A stretch of DNA of 64,000 bases. It comes from a candidate division CSSED10-310 bacterium. Lineage in GTDB: Bacteria; CSSED10-310; JAFGJC01. Below the pieces are notes generated by a model. The model saw only the letters and a program-made list of their open reading frames with translations. It was not told the origin of the DNA and ran no database searches. The DNA is taken from assembly GCA_016927905.1 (NCBI GenBank), contig JAFGLW010000001.1, forward strand, positions 1-64,000, in the 5' to 3' direction. Within the stretch, counting starts at the first letter, position 1; the number at the start of each line of letters is the position of its first letter. Shown piece after piece: positions 8,014-16,613 of the stretch. The position numbers and the translations under genes were made by a program.

Positions 8014-9108
8014 TTATTGCCAACCGAACAGGTCCGTCCGTCCGTCCGCCAGCAGTTTAATCAGGCTTTCACGATAATAATTTGTTGTTCGGGCAATATC
8101 CGGCGGAACCCGTTTGATATACAGCTGTCGACCACGTTCGATCTCGACGCCGAGTGTTTTCATTATGTTTCCCACCCGAATGCCTTCCGCCAGCCTGTCC
8201 GTATTGTAGTTCCGGATATCGTTGACAATCACCCGGGCGATCCTTTTTGCTTTTTCATGTCGTTTTTCATCTTCGGGATCCTGAGTGGGTGCTGGTTCGG
8301 GTTCGAGAGGTTGCGTTTTCATCCGGGATTGTTCAGTTGATTCAAACAGTGAATCGATCATGGATTCGGTCAGCTTCTCAGGTTCGATAGTTTTTGCCGG
8401 TTCATCCGGCTGTTCTGATTCGGGCGGATGTTCCAGCTTGGCAGTTTGTTCCAATGCGACAGGCTTTACAGGTTCGACAGGTTGTTCTGTTTCAGCGGGT
8501 TGCTCAGGTTCATATCCGAAAATATCTTCCGGACTGATTTCTTCTTCGACGGGAGATGTCGTCTGAAAATCTCCTTCGTCATCACCGAACAGATCCTGAG
8601 GCATCGATTCGGTTTTCTCTGCTTTCGGGCCGGGAATTCCGGATTGATCTTGGAGTGATTTTGTTTTTTCCTGAGTTGTGGCAATCGTATTGTCCTCAAG
8701 AATGATTTCGGGTTCTTGCATATCTGAATCAGGAGTGCGGTCTTCCAGTTCGATATTCATTTCATCGCCGGACAGTACAGCGGAATAGTCGGCCATTCCG
8801 CCGAAATCAGGTTCATTGACATCTTCGCGAACGGTCACGGTCGGGATTTCGCGATCCGTGAAAACGGTTTCGAGTGGAACGGTTTGGGATTTCGTATGGG
8901 GTTCAGGAGTCTGGACGGGACTCTCGGGGGCCGGTTTTTTGGGATGCGATTCTGCTGCGTCCGTCATCTGGATATCCAGTGATTTAAACGATTTCAGTGA
9001 GGATGTTCTGGCTTTTTTTTCCTGTTTTTTGACCGAGAAGTAAAATAGAAAAAACACCAGGATGAAGAGACCACCCAGTGACAGCAAAATAACGACTGGA
9101 AGATTCAT
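8014..9108 (-). CDS. Membrane-anchored acidic protein with conserved C-terminal domain
   Basis: A 364-residue protein. ATG 9108 follows a GAGGAG site at 6 bases and gives an N-terminal transmembrane helix (about residues 3-23, MNLPVVILLSLGGLFILVFF) followed by a basic stretch, so the rest should face the cytoplasm. The middle (about 45-275) is acidic and Pro/Glu-rich with repeated EQP/EPxKP-type units and is probably disordered. The last ~80 residues (AKRIARVIVNDIRNYN...GRQLYIKRVP) form a helical domain that I remember at the C-terminus of assorted unnamed proteins in Desulfobacterota/Acidobacteriota-like genomes. Function unknown. Monocistronic; its start region is divergent from the DUF2520 gene. 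Confidence 0.75.
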   Translation of the reverse strand: MNLPVVILLSLGGLFILVFFLFYFSVKKQEKKARTSSLKSFKSLDIQMTDAAESHPKKPAPESPVQTPEPHTKSQTVPLETVFTDREIPTVTVREDVNEPDFGGMADYSAVLSGDEMNIELEDRTPDSDMQEPEIILEDNTIATTQEKTKSLQDQSGIPGPKAEKTESMPQDLFGDDEGDFQTTSPVEEEISPEDIFGYEPEQPAETEQPVEPVKPVALEQTAKLEHPPESEQPDEPAKTIEPEKLTESMIDSLFESTEQSRMKTQPLEPEPAPTQDPEDEKRHEKAKRIARVIVNDIRNYNTDRLAEGIRVGNIMKTLGVEIERGRQLYIKRVPPDIARTTNYYRESLIKLLADGRTDLFGWQ

Positions 9109-9207
9109 CAGCATCTCCTCGCGTGTTGTACCGCCTCGGTTGGATCGATCCCGAATTATGATAAACGTACAGCTGCAATCCGGGCAATCCGTCATATTCC
9201 GTTTAAA

Positions 9208-9236
9208 TTGTTATTCCAAATCGATTGATTTGTCAA
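9208..9236 (-). promoter_or_regulatory. Sigma-70-type promoter for the acidic membrane protein gene
   Basis: On the minus strand a perfect TTGACA (9231-9236) is followed by a 17-base spacer and TAACAA (9208-9213). It lies about 100 bases before the ATG at 9108. Confidence 0.5.
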
Positions 9237-9317
9237 GGTTTTGGGCTTATCGGTGTGAGCGCATCGAACGGTAGGAATTTGCTTGTTTCGATCCGGCGTG
9301 TGATGTAAATTTGTTTC

Positions 9318-10181
9318 GTGTTTGGAAAAGCTTTTTGTATTATCGGATTGGGCCGGGTTGGATCGGTGTTTGCCCGGGAATTGAAGCGGGCTGGATTCAT
9401 TATCCGGGGCATGATCGATCTGGAAAATCGTAAAACGGAGAATATCCTGGCCACACTGGGGATCGACTCGATTTCAACGGATATCACTGTCATACCGGAA
9501 TGCGATATCATCGTCATTGCCGTCGGGGACAATGAACTGCCGGGATTTGTCCGGAATCTCAGAGATGCCAGCCGGTTTAAAGAGAACACGCTTGTCGTGC
9601 ATACCAGTGGCAACACCGGAGTGGATATTTTGAAACCTCTGGAGCGCGATACCATCAGCATCGGGGCCATTCACCCGATCATGGCGTTTCCTGGAGATTC
9701 GACAATCGAGAAGAGTTTTAAAAATGCCTGGTTTGGAATCCGCGGGGATTCCCGTGCTATCCGGCTTTTATCCGAATTGGTGAACGGGTTTGGCGGGTAT
9801 TGGATTCGGGTTCCGGAATCCTGTCGATTCCCGTATCACATTGCTATGGTTTTGTGTTCAAATTTCGTTATTGCCCTGGAGCTGAGTGCCCTTGAACTAA
9901 TGAAATCGTGCGGTTTGCCGGAATCTGATTCGGTTCGATTACTTCGAAATATGACACGGGACGCCCTGATGAATCTCGATACTGATGACCCACTCGACGC
10001 CCTGACGGGTCCTCTGGTCCGAAAAGACTCGATCACCATTCGATCGCACATCGAGTTTCTCGAGTCGAACCATCCGGAACTGCTGGATCTTTACCGGATC
10101 ATGAGTCGAAGAATCATCGACATTCTCCGGCGCAAATCAACGCATTCCGGCGATACCTGGGATCTCGGAGATATTCTGTGA
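9318..10181 (+). CDS. Rossmann-fold and DUF2520 domain protein
   Basis: A 287-residue protein with an N-terminal NAD(P)-binding Rossmann domain (FCIIGLGRVGSVFARELKRAG, GxGxxG type, residues 5-25) and a helical C-terminal DUF2520-type domain like those of the 6-phosphogluconate/ketopantoate-reductase superfamily (HPIMAFPGD near 120, then CRFPYHIAMVLCSNF near 170). Substrate unknown. The GTG at 9318 is used because no in-frame ATG precedes the Rossmann motif; its ribosome binding site is weak. The gene ends in a GTGA overlap with the radical SAM gene, so it heads the operon that leads into the Ycf46/Ycf35 block. Confidence 0.85.
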   Translation: MFGKAFCIIGLGRVGSVFARELKRAGFIIRGMIDLENRKTENILATLGIDSISTDITVIPECDIIVIAVGDNELPGFVRNLRDASRFKENTLVVHTSGNTGVDILKPLERDTISIGAIHPIMAFPGDSTIEKSFKNAWFGIRGDSRAIRLLSELVNGFGGYWIRVPESCRFPYHIAMVLCSNFVIALELSALELMKSCGLPESDSVRLLRNMTRDALMNLDTDDPLDALTGPLVRKDSITIRSHIEFLESNHPELLDLYRIMSRRIIDILRRKSTHSGDTWDLGDIL

Positions 10182-11296
10182 GCGTCCGCCAAAATCCTTC
10201 TCTCGATGTTTTGAAACATTTCAGGCGGAGTGTCGAAGGGTTGGAAGCCCCATCGATGGCGCAGGATGCCGGCCGTACGGATCCGGGGGTTCGGACTGGT
10301 CTGGATGCGAAAGTCCAGCATGCCGTTCAACTGATGGATCCGTGTCATCTCTGTTTTCGCCGCTGTGGTGTCCGGCGGTTGCAGGGTGAAACCGGATTTT
10401 GCGGAATTAAACAAGGCGGGAACATCGTCTTGGAGGCCGTTCTTTGCGGAGAAGAAGAGATTGTCAATCCCACATATGAAGTTTTCCTGGCCGGATGCAA
10501 TCTTCGATGTGGATTCTGTTATGAATCGAGATGGATTGAAGATCCGGGCAGTGTTCTCGAAGTTGAATCCGGGACGCTGGCGGACCGAATAGCTCGAACG
10601 GTTCCGATTCGGGCGTCCAATGTCCACTGGGTTGGCGGTGAACCATCGGTTCACCTTCCCTGGATCGTTTCAGTGCTTCGGGATTTAAGCGCTCCGGTTC
10701 CGGTTGTATGGAATTCCAATATGCTCATGACCGATGAAGCACTTGAGATTCTCACGGGCATACCCGATCTGATCCTGGCCGACATCCATTTCGGGTGCGG
10801 TGAATGCGCAGACGCCATGAGCGGTTTCGCGGGTTATTTCAATTGGGTGAAGCGTCAGATATTGAAATGTGCCGGCAAAGTGGACATGATTATCCGACAT
10901 CTTTTTCTTCCCGGTCATTTCGAATGCTGTTACCTGCCGATCGCAGAATGGATTGCCGAAAACTGTCCCACGATTCCATTTCACGTGATGCCTCAATATG
11001 TACCGCCCAGCCGAATGAAAATGCCGATACCCGACAGGCGCACCCGGCCGGATGAGATCGAACGGGCTGTAGAAACTGCGAAATTGATGAAACTGAATGT
11101 GATGGAGCGGCCTTTCATTCCGGGTGGCGGACCCGCCGGGACACCTGGTTTTGAAACGGAGATAGAAATTTTTCAAGATGGCACCGTCGCCATTCGGAAT
11201 TTTTCGGGTGATTTTATCGATATGGTTCGATTTCTGCAGTCCGGAGAAACCGATACCGGTCGATTTGAAAGGACATCTGATAATCGTGACCGATGA
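10178..11296 (+). CDS. Radical SAM protein, PflX-like
   Basis: A 372-residue radical SAM enzyme of the type often annotated as a pyruvate-formate-lyase-activating-enzyme relative (PflX-like). The [4Fe-4S] motif is C107-x3-C111-x2-C114 in CNLRCGFCYES. A conserved cysteine set sits upstream, CHLCFRRC...GFCGI (Cys56, 59, 63, 74), possibly for a second metal site. WVGGEPSVHLP is the usual GGEP SAM-binding motif. No glycyl-radical enzyme is encoded nearby, so the substrate is unknown. The GTG start overlaps the upstream stop, and its own 3' end overlaps the AAA gene by 11 bases. A modification role toward a neighbouring product is possible but not shown. Confidence 0.88.
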   Translation: MSVRQNPSLDVLKHFRRSVEGLEAPSMAQDAGRTDPGVRTGLDAKVQHAVQLMDPCHLCFRRCGVRRLQGETGFCGIKQGGNIVLEAVLCGEEEIVNPTYEVFLAGCNLRCGFCYESRWIEDPGSVLEVESGTLADRIARTVPIRASNVHWVGGEPSVHLPWIVSVLRDLSAPVPVVWNSNMLMTDEALEILTGIPDLILADIHFGCGECADAMSGFAGYFNWVKRQILKCAGKVDMIIRHLFLPGHFECCYLPIAEWIAENCPTIPFHVMPQYVPPSRMKMPIPDRRTRPDEIERAVETAKLMKLNVMERPFIPGGGPAGTPGFETEIEIFQDGTVAIRNFSGDFIDMVRFLQSGETDTGRFERTSDNRDR

Positions 11297-12890
11297 CAAC
11301 AGCCGGGATGATGCACCGTGCAGATCGAAAATTGAAACAATCGAATCCACTTCGGACCTGTTTTCTTCGGAGCTGGAGGTGTTGATCCGTTCGCGGTATC
11401 CCCTGATTGGAATACAGTCCTGGGAGGAGGATAGGGCGATCGAAATCGTTCGCTCCGTTGCTCTCAGACTGAACAAGCGGGTCTTCAGCTGGTCGGTTGC
11501 ACAGGGTCTGATACCGCTGGATATGAACCGGCAGCGCCGACCCATAGACACTTCGTCGAACGATCCTCAATTAATCTTGAGAAAGATCCAGGATCTGGTG
11601 GAGCCGGCGATTTTTCTTTTCCTGGATTTCCATCCGTACTTGAAGGAAGCTTCCGTGATCCGCATGCTTCGGGATGTCGTCAGGGACTTCAAACACAACC
11701 TCAAGACACTTGTGTTGCTTTCCCCGCACATTCCAGTTCCCACCGAACTGGAGAAAGATCTTGCCCTAACCGAACTTCCCCTGCCGGGATCACGAGATCT
11801 GGGTGTGCTTCTGGATGGTATCGTTCAGGAAATAAACCAGCGCAGGGACATCAAATTGGAACTGGACGGAGAAACCAGGGAACGATTGATCCAGGGCACG
11901 ATGGGTCTGACCTTAACGGAAGCCGAGAATGTTCTGGCCCGCGCCATTGTATCGCAGGGCGGATTGAGCTTGGATGCCCTGAACCTGATCATATGTGAAA
12001 AGGAACAGATCATCCGCAGATCGGGTGTTCTGGAATTTTATTCATCTGGGGAACGGTTCGACAATATCGGAGGTCTGGAATTTTTAAAGGATTGGTTGAG
12101 AAAACGCGGCAAGTCTTTTTCGGTAAGAGCCAGGGAGTTTGGTTTGCCGGCTCCCAAAGGTATCCTGCTCATCGGGGTTCAGGGCTGCGGAAAAAGCCTG
12201 ACCGCAAAGGCGGTGGCCAGCTACTGGAGCATGCCTCTTTTAAAACTGGATGTCGGCTCATTGTTCTCCTCCCTGGTCGGATCCACTGAAGAAAACCTGA
12301 GAAAAGCTCTGGCTACGGCGGAGAGTGTGTCACCGGCCATCCTGTGGGTGGATGAGATTGAAAAGGGATTTGCCGGAATCGAAAGCTCCGGCAGGCTGGA
12401 TGCTGGCACAAGCGCCCGCGTTTTCGGCGGCCTGATCACCTGGCTTCAGGAGAAGAGTGCGCCCGTTTTTGTCATTGCCACCGCAAACGATATTTCCAGG
12501 TTGCCCCCGGAAATGCTTCGCAAAGGCCGGTTCGACGAAATTTTTTTCATCGACCTGCCGACCCGGGCGGAACGCAGGGCTATTTTGAACATACATCTGC
12601 TCAAACGCGGGTTCTCTCCCGAGTCATTTGATATTGAAAAACTGATCGAGTCGTCCCTCGGTTATTCCGGGGCTGAAATCGAGAGCAGCATCGTGTCGTC
12701 GATGTTCGATGTATTCGATTCCGGCGGCAAGCTGGCAACGGAATCCATTGAAAAAGCTCTCAAGGAAACCGTGCCGTTATCTCGACTAATGGAGGAGAAA
12801 GTGGAAGAATTGCGGAAATGGTCGGCCGGCCGGGTTCGGAGAAGTTCCGTTCCGGAGATCGCGAATGGGAAAAGGGGAGATTTGCAATGA
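11286..12890 (+). CDS. Ycf46-like AAA family ATPase
   Basis: A 534-residue AAA protein. The N-terminal region begins with [19 protein letters not shown] (about 33-51) and FSWSVAQGL, the signature I know from cyanobacterial and plastid Ycf46. After a degenerate first ATPase-like half comes a classical AAA module: [13 protein letters not shown] near 260, Walker A GVQGCGKS (about 297-304), Walker [11 protein letters not shown] (about 352-361), sensor-1 FVIATANDI and the arginine-finger-region [15 protein letters not shown] 11286 is the probable start (AAAGGA 12 bases upstream); a TTG at 11262 is an alternative. Ycf46 has been linked to CO2/photosynthesis regulation in cyanobacteria, but its substrate is unknown. 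Overlaps its neighbours on both sides. Confidence 0.88.
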   Translation: MTDDNSRDDAPCRSKIETIESTSDLFSSELEVLIRSRYPLIGIQSWEEDRAIEIVRSVALRLNKRVFSWSVAQGLIPLDMNRQRRPIDTSSNDPQLILRKIQDLVEPAIFLFLDFHPYLKEASVIRMLRDVVRDFKHNLKTLVLLSPHIPVPTELEKDLALTELPLPGSRDLGVLLDGIVQEINQRRDIKLELDGETRERLIQGTMGLTLTEAENVLARAIVSQGGLSLDALNLIICEKEQIIRRSGVLEFYSSGERFDNIGGLEFLKDWLRKRGKSFSVRAREFGLPAPKGILLIGVQGCGKSLTAKAVASYWSMPLLKLDVGSLFSSLVGSTEENLRKALATAESVSPAILWVDEIEKGFAGIESSGRLDAGTSARVFGGLITWLQEKSAPVFVIATANDISRLPPEMLRKGRFDEIFFIDLPTRAERRAILNIHLLKRGFSPESFDIEKLIESSLGYSGAEIESSIVSSMFDVFDSGGKLATESIEKALKETVPLSRLMEEKVEELRKWSAGRVRRSSVPEIANGKRGDLQ

Positions 12891-13357
12891 GTTGTGTGTT
12901 TATCGTGACACCTTTCGTCGTTGGGAACTGGGCTGTCCTGACATCGCTGGTAGGGGGCGCGGCGGCGCACCTGGGCTATCGGATGGCCCGGTCTGCCGCC
13001 GAGAATTACCGTGCGTCTGAAGCGGAACAGATGCAGAGTGTGGAGTTGGAACTGGAGAATTCGGAAGTCATAGCTGATCAGCTCAGAAGGGGAGATGTTA
13101 TGGTTTTGACCCGGGAAGCGGTCACCATCACCATTTCCCTGGACGGTTTGGGGCGGATGAAGGCCGCCGTCAGCGGACCGGAATCCATGCTCAAAGATGA
13201 ACTGGAACAGCTGGGTCAGGAGTTTTTGAACCAAGTCATTCAGCAGTATGCCTATCAGAAGATAATCGCTGAACTTAAAATAAAGGGATTTTCATTGATT
13301 GATGAACAGGTGGAATCCGACGGCAGGATCCGTCTCAAGGTTCGCAAATATGAATAG
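12887..13357 (+). CDS. Ycf35/DUF1257-like protein
   Basis: A 156-residue protein whose ATG overlaps the AAA stop (ATGA), with GGGGAG about 9 bases upstream. The C-terminal third, QEFLNQVIQQYAYQKIIAEL...GRIRLKVRKYE, matches the pattern I remember for the C-terminus of DUF1257 (Ycf35 of cyanobacteria and plastids). The N-terminus differs: it carries a hydrophobic, Gly/Ala-rich segment (about residues 5-35) that might be membrane-associated. Function of the family is unknown. Position directly behind a Ycf46-like ATPase and before a DUF2997 protein supports the assignment, since these families tend to co-occur. Confidence 0.7.
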   Translation: MSCVFIVTPFVVGNWAVLTSLVGGAAAHLGYRMARSAAENYRASEAEQMQSVELELENSEVIADQLRRGDVMVLTREAVTITISLDGLGRMKAAVSGPESMLKDELEQLGQEFLNQVIQQYAYQKIIAELKIKGFSLIDEQVESDGRIRLKVRKYE

Positions 13358-13371
13358 ATGGGAAATGGGGA

Positions 13372-14145
13372 ATGGGCCGTTTCGACAGACTTGAGATTCC
13401 GGGAACATCATCCAGAATGGAACCGGAGCAGGGCGAAACCGGCAGACCCATTTACGATGCCGATCGGTTCATGGATCTGGCGGATGCCGATTTCTGGAAT
13501 GGCGATTATGAGACTTCTCTCAGGTATTTTTCCAAAGCACTCCGGGAAAATGCCGCCCTGGACACGGCCTGGCTGGGGCAGGTTCTTTGCCTGATCCGTC
13601 TGGGTGAATTCCGGGAAGCTCTGATCTGGGTCGATAAAGCGCTGGACAGATTTCCCAAATCGGCCGATCTGCTTGCTGCCAAAGCGGTCGTATATTCCCG
13701 GCTCGGGGACAAACGAAAAGCCCTGGATTTTTCGGATGGTGCATTGAATATCCGGTCGGATTCCCCCTATTTGTGGGTTGCCAGGGGAGACGTTCTTTTG
13801 AATGCCAGCCAGAAGAACGCCCGGAGATGCATGACCAAGGCCATGGAATTCCAGCCCGATGACTGGAAAATGAAAGTCACCGTTGGGGACGCCTATCGCG
13901 AATCAGGATATTTCAGGGACGCACTGCATTGCTATATCCAGGCTGCAGAACAGAAACCGGATAATGCGCGGATCTGGCTGATGATCGGCGAATGCCGCAG
14001 GCGGCTGGGATTGAGAAACGCGGTTGAAGCATTCCGTCATGCACTGGATCTGCGTCCAGGTTGGACGGAAGCTCGGAAATTGGCAACAACCGGACAGGCG
14101 TCGTTGGCGGGTCGAGTTTTCAGGCGACTGCTGCACCTCAGATAA
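13372..14145 (+). CDS. TPR-repeat protein of the Ycf46/Ycf35 block
   Basis: A 257-residue protein built almost wholly from tetratricopeptide repeats: from residue 38 on there are about five helix-turn-helix units of 34 residues (for example ADADFWNGDYETSLRYFSKA, and repeats ending in KALDRFP, ALNIRSD, AMEFQPD, AAEQKPD, ALDLRPG). No signal peptide, so cytoplasmic. TPR arrays bind other proteins; here the likely clients are the flanking ATPase, DUF1257-like and DUF2997 proteins. It starts 14 bases after the previous gene. Confidence 0.88.
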   Translation: MGRFDRLEIPGTSSRMEPEQGETGRPIYDADRFMDLADADFWNGDYETSLRYFSKALRENAALDTAWLGQVLCLIRLGEFREALIWVDKALDRFPKSADLLAAKAVVYSRLGDKRKALDFSDGALNIRSDSPYLWVARGDVLLNASQKNARRCMTKAMEFQPDDWKMKVTVGDAYRESGYFRDALHCYIQAAEQKPDNARIWLMIGECRRRLGLRNAVEAFRHALDLRPGWTEARKLATTGQASLAGRVFRRLLHLR

Positions 14146-14174
14146 TGATCACCCCGGACTGAAAGGAGCGCATC

Positions 14175-14387
14175 GTGGCACGCAAGGTTGAAATCGAAGT
14201 GCAGATTTTAAAGAATGGTAAAGTGCGGTTTAATGTCAAGGGAAGAAAAGGACCGTCATGTCTCGACTTTCTGAAAATCATGCAGAACGAGTTGGGAAGG
14301 GTGGAGCATTTAGAATATACATCGGAGTATTACGAGAAGGAGCAGGCGGAGGGATCGATCGAGACACGGAGTGACACGGAGGAATAG
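14175..14387 (+). CDS. DUF2997 domain protein
   Basis: A 70-residue protein starting at GTG 14175 behind AAAGGAG. It matches the DUF2997 pattern: a basic beta-strand start (VEIEVQILKNGKVRFNVKG), then KGPSCLDFLKIMQNELG, and the hallmark YTSEYYEKE near residues 48-56; the tail is acidic. DUF2997 proteins are of unknown function and, as I recall, are encoded next to DUF1257/Ycf35 proteins and AAA ATPases, which is exactly the situation here. Confidence 0.8.
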   Translation: MARKVEIEVQILKNGKVRFNVKGRKGPSCLDFLKIMQNELGRVEHLEYTSEYYEKEQAEGSIETRSDTEE

Positions 14388-14402
14388 GTTGGGAAGGACG
14401 AC

Positions 14403-15482
14403 GTGAAAAAACTGAGATATTATCTGGAACAGGCGATCAAACGAGAAGCATCCGATCTGCATCTGGTGAGTAATCTGGCACCCGTCGTTCGAATTCACGG
14501 AGACATCCATCTGCTGCCCGAACCGGTCATGACACCTGCTGATCTGAAAGATTTGATTTACGGGATATTGAACGAGGAACAGCGGAAAAAAATTGAAACC
14601 GACTGGCAACTCTGTTTCTCTTTGACCTTTGAAGATCTGGGTTATTTTCGGGTGAACATATACTATCATCGCCGGAGGATCGAGGCGGCCATTCGAATCG
14701 GTTCTCTGAGCATGAGGACATTCGAGGAACTTGGATTACCCACAATTATCGGCAAAATGGTATGCCATCCAAACGGTATTCTGATCATTACCGGACCGAC
14801 GGGTGTCGGCAAAACCACCACGTTCAATTCGATTATCGACCGGATCAACCGGGAACGGCGCACCAAGATCGTGACGGTTGAAGATCCCATAGAGTATATT
14901 CACCAGAATTACCGATCCATCGTAATCCAGCAGGAAGTCCACACCGATGTGAAATCCTTCGGTTCCGCACTGGTCCACATTTTGCGGCAGGATCCGAATG
15001 TCATCGGGATCGGTGAAATGCGGGATCTGGATACGATATCCACAGCCCTAACCGCTGCCGAAACAGGCCATCTGGTCATTGCCACTCTTCATACCAATGA
15101 TGCCAGTCGAACTGTCAACCGGATAATCGATGTTTTCCCGGCGCATGCCAAAGCTCAGGTGCGAACCCAGCTGGCATCTTCACTGGTCGGGATCATCTCC
15201 CAGCAGCTTCTTCCCAGAATCGATGGGAACGGCCGGGTTCTTGCCTGTGAAGTCCTGATCGCGACCGAAGCGGTCCGAAATGTCATCCGCGAAGATAAAA
15301 TCCAGACGCTCCCCAACGTGATTCTCACCGGTCAGAGACATGGAATGCAACTCATGGACAAGTCCCTCCTGGATCTCTACCAGCAGGGTATCATCAGCTA
15401 TGACACAGCGATCAGCAAGGTCAACGATCCGAAACTTTTCAAATCGGGTCTGAAAGTGCTGGGACAAGAACCGTTGAATTGA
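14403..15482 (+). CDS. pilT: PilT-type twitching motility / secretion ATPase
   Basis: A 359-residue retraction-type ATPase of the type IV pilus (GspE/PilT superfamily), a cytoplasmic hexamer acting at the inner membrane. Visible: N-terminal domain with SDLHLVSNLAPVVRIHGDI (residues 17-35), Walker A GPTGVGKTTT near 131, Asp box around VTVEDPIEYIHQN, Walker B IGIGEMRD, His box TGHLVIATLHTND, and the arginine-rich C-terminal part. GTG start at 14403, 15 bases after the DUF2997 gene. No pilin or other pilus assembly gene is in the window, so this may be one of several paralogues (PilT or PilU). Confidence 0.93.
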   Translation: MKKLRYYLEQAIKREASDLHLVSNLAPVVRIHGDIHLLPEPVMTPADLKDLIYGILNEEQRKKIETDWQLCFSLTFEDLGYFRVNIYYHRRRIEAAIRIGSLSMRTFEELGLPTIIGKMVCHPNGILIITGPTGVGKTTTFNSIIDRINRERRTKIVTVEDPIEYIHQNYRSIVIQQEVHTDVKSFGSALVHILRQDPNVIGIGEMRDLDTISTALTAAETGHLVIATLHTNDASRTVNRIIDVFPAHAKAQVRTQLASSLVGIISQQLLPRIDGNGRVLACEVLIATEAVRNVIREDKIQTLPNVILTGQRHGMQLMDKSLLDLYQQGIISYDTAISKVNDPKLFKSGLKVLGQEPLN

Positions 15483-15506
15483 CCCGTCTGAATTGGACAG
15501 CTTACT

Positions 15507-16559
15507 ATGGAATGCCCCAAATGCGGCACCCCGAATTTCCCCACAAATCCCCGGTGCAGCGAATGCGGTCATCCACTTTGCGATTCAATAAACTCAGTCT
15601 CCACCCTTCCCGAACGATTTTACCCTCCGCGGCGGCGTCATCGCGGTAAAAGACGGATTGACAGGGCAGCTCAATCGGTTTCGCGAATCATTCATGTTTT
15701 ATGGCTGGCGGTTGTCGGCAGACGAAGGCGGAGTGCCGGAATACTGGCTGTATCAATGTCGACGGTTGTTCCCGGATCCGGATTGATATATCTGAAAAAG
15801 TCCATTCGGGGTGCAATCTATTTTGCGGCTTCTCTTTTCATGTTGGCAATGGGTGTCCATACCATTCGCCAGCCTGTATCCAATGTCCTGCTGACCTTCG
15901 GCGCACTTGCATGGTACAGCGGTATTTTCGACACGTTCCGGGTGTTCCGGCTGCAATCGGGTCGGAGCCGCCTCGGTCCGGGTTTTTATGCGGGAATTTC
16001 ACTGGCTGCAGCTGGTTGCGTTGTTTTACTGATTTCTGCGTTCACCATCTTCATGCCCGGGCAGATCAGGTTCCCGTTGATGGAGTATAGCCTTTTTCCT
16101 CCTGCCTTCATCAGGGGCGACCGGCTCATGGTCAGATCCGTATCCTCCGAATCGGTCGGAAACCTCAACCGTTCCCAGTGGGTGGTCATCAACATGAATG
16201 GAGGCTTCCATACTCTGGCAATCATCATCGGCCGACCCGGGGAATTCGTTCGGTATGAGTCCGACCGGTTGTCGATAAACAATCTGCCCGTGAACATTTC
16301 GGAAGAAAATATTCCTCTGATCCGGAAAACGTTCGCCAATAAGGTTCCAGAACATTCCTACCTGGTATGGTTAACCCTGCAGGTGATGTATCATCAATTT
16401 GATTTTTATAATCAGGGCCTGATGAATATCAACCCGGCCGGTATCATGGGACGGGACACAATCCGATATCATGCCGATCCGATCGTGTGCCAGTTCGAAG
16501 ACATCGAATCGGTTGTGCAGGCAACGATTTTTCCTTCACACCGGAGACGACTATGGTAA
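15507..16559 (+). CDS. Zinc-ribbon membrane protein with degenerate signal-peptidase-I-like domain
   Basis: A 350-residue protein. The N-terminus is a zinc ribbon (Cys3, 6, 17, 20). A basic linker is followed by several hydrophobic segments (about 75-180), and then a domain resembling S26 signal peptidase: YSLFPPAFIRGDRLMVRS (about 194-211) corresponds to the SMxPxxxxGDR block, with Ser195 possibly at the nucleophile position, and IIIGRPGEFVRYESDRLSI (about 239-257) to the GLPGD block. The catalytic lysine normally preceding that block appears to be replaced by Ala238, so it is probably not an active peptidase. It follows pilT by 24 bases, hinting at an envelope or pilus link. The family alignment is by eye. 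Confidence 0.65.
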   Translation: MECPKCGTPNFPTNPRCSECGHPLCDSINSVSTLPERFYPPRRRHRGKRRIDRAAQSVSRIIHVLWLAVVGRRRRSAGILAVSMSTVVPGSGLIYLKKSIRGAIYFAASLFMLAMGVHTIRQPVSNVLLTFGALAWYSGIFDTFRVFRLQSGRSRLGPGFYAGISLAAAGCVVLLISAFTIFMPGQIRFPLMEYSLFPPAFIRGDRLMVRSVSSESVGNLNRSQWVVINMNGGFHTLAIIIGRPGEFVRYESDRLSINNLPVNISEENIPLIRKTFANKVPEHSYLVWLTLQVMYHQFDFYNQGLMNINPAGIMGRDTIRYHADPIVCQFEDIESVVQATIFPSHRRRLW

Positions 16560-16592
16560 AAAGAAGCCCTTCCCGCAAAATCAGGGAAGGGC
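16558..16592 (-). terminator. Rho-independent terminator behind the Tyr/Trp-rich protein gene
   Basis: A perfect 9-bp stem GCCCTTCCC/GGGAAGGGC with a 9-base loop (16566-16592) is followed on the minus strand by TTCTTTTT (16565-16558). It lies 22 bases beyond the stop of the minus-strand gene and touches the stop of the convergent plus-strand gene. No T-run follows on the plus strand. Confidence 0.85.
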
Positions 16593-16613
16593 GATCCGGG
16601 AGATGCCAGGCAG

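Noticed and set aside
16566-16592. The 9-bp hairpin as a terminator for the plus-strand zinc-ribbon gene
   Set aside because: No T-run follows on the plus strand; the T-run is only on the minus-strand side.
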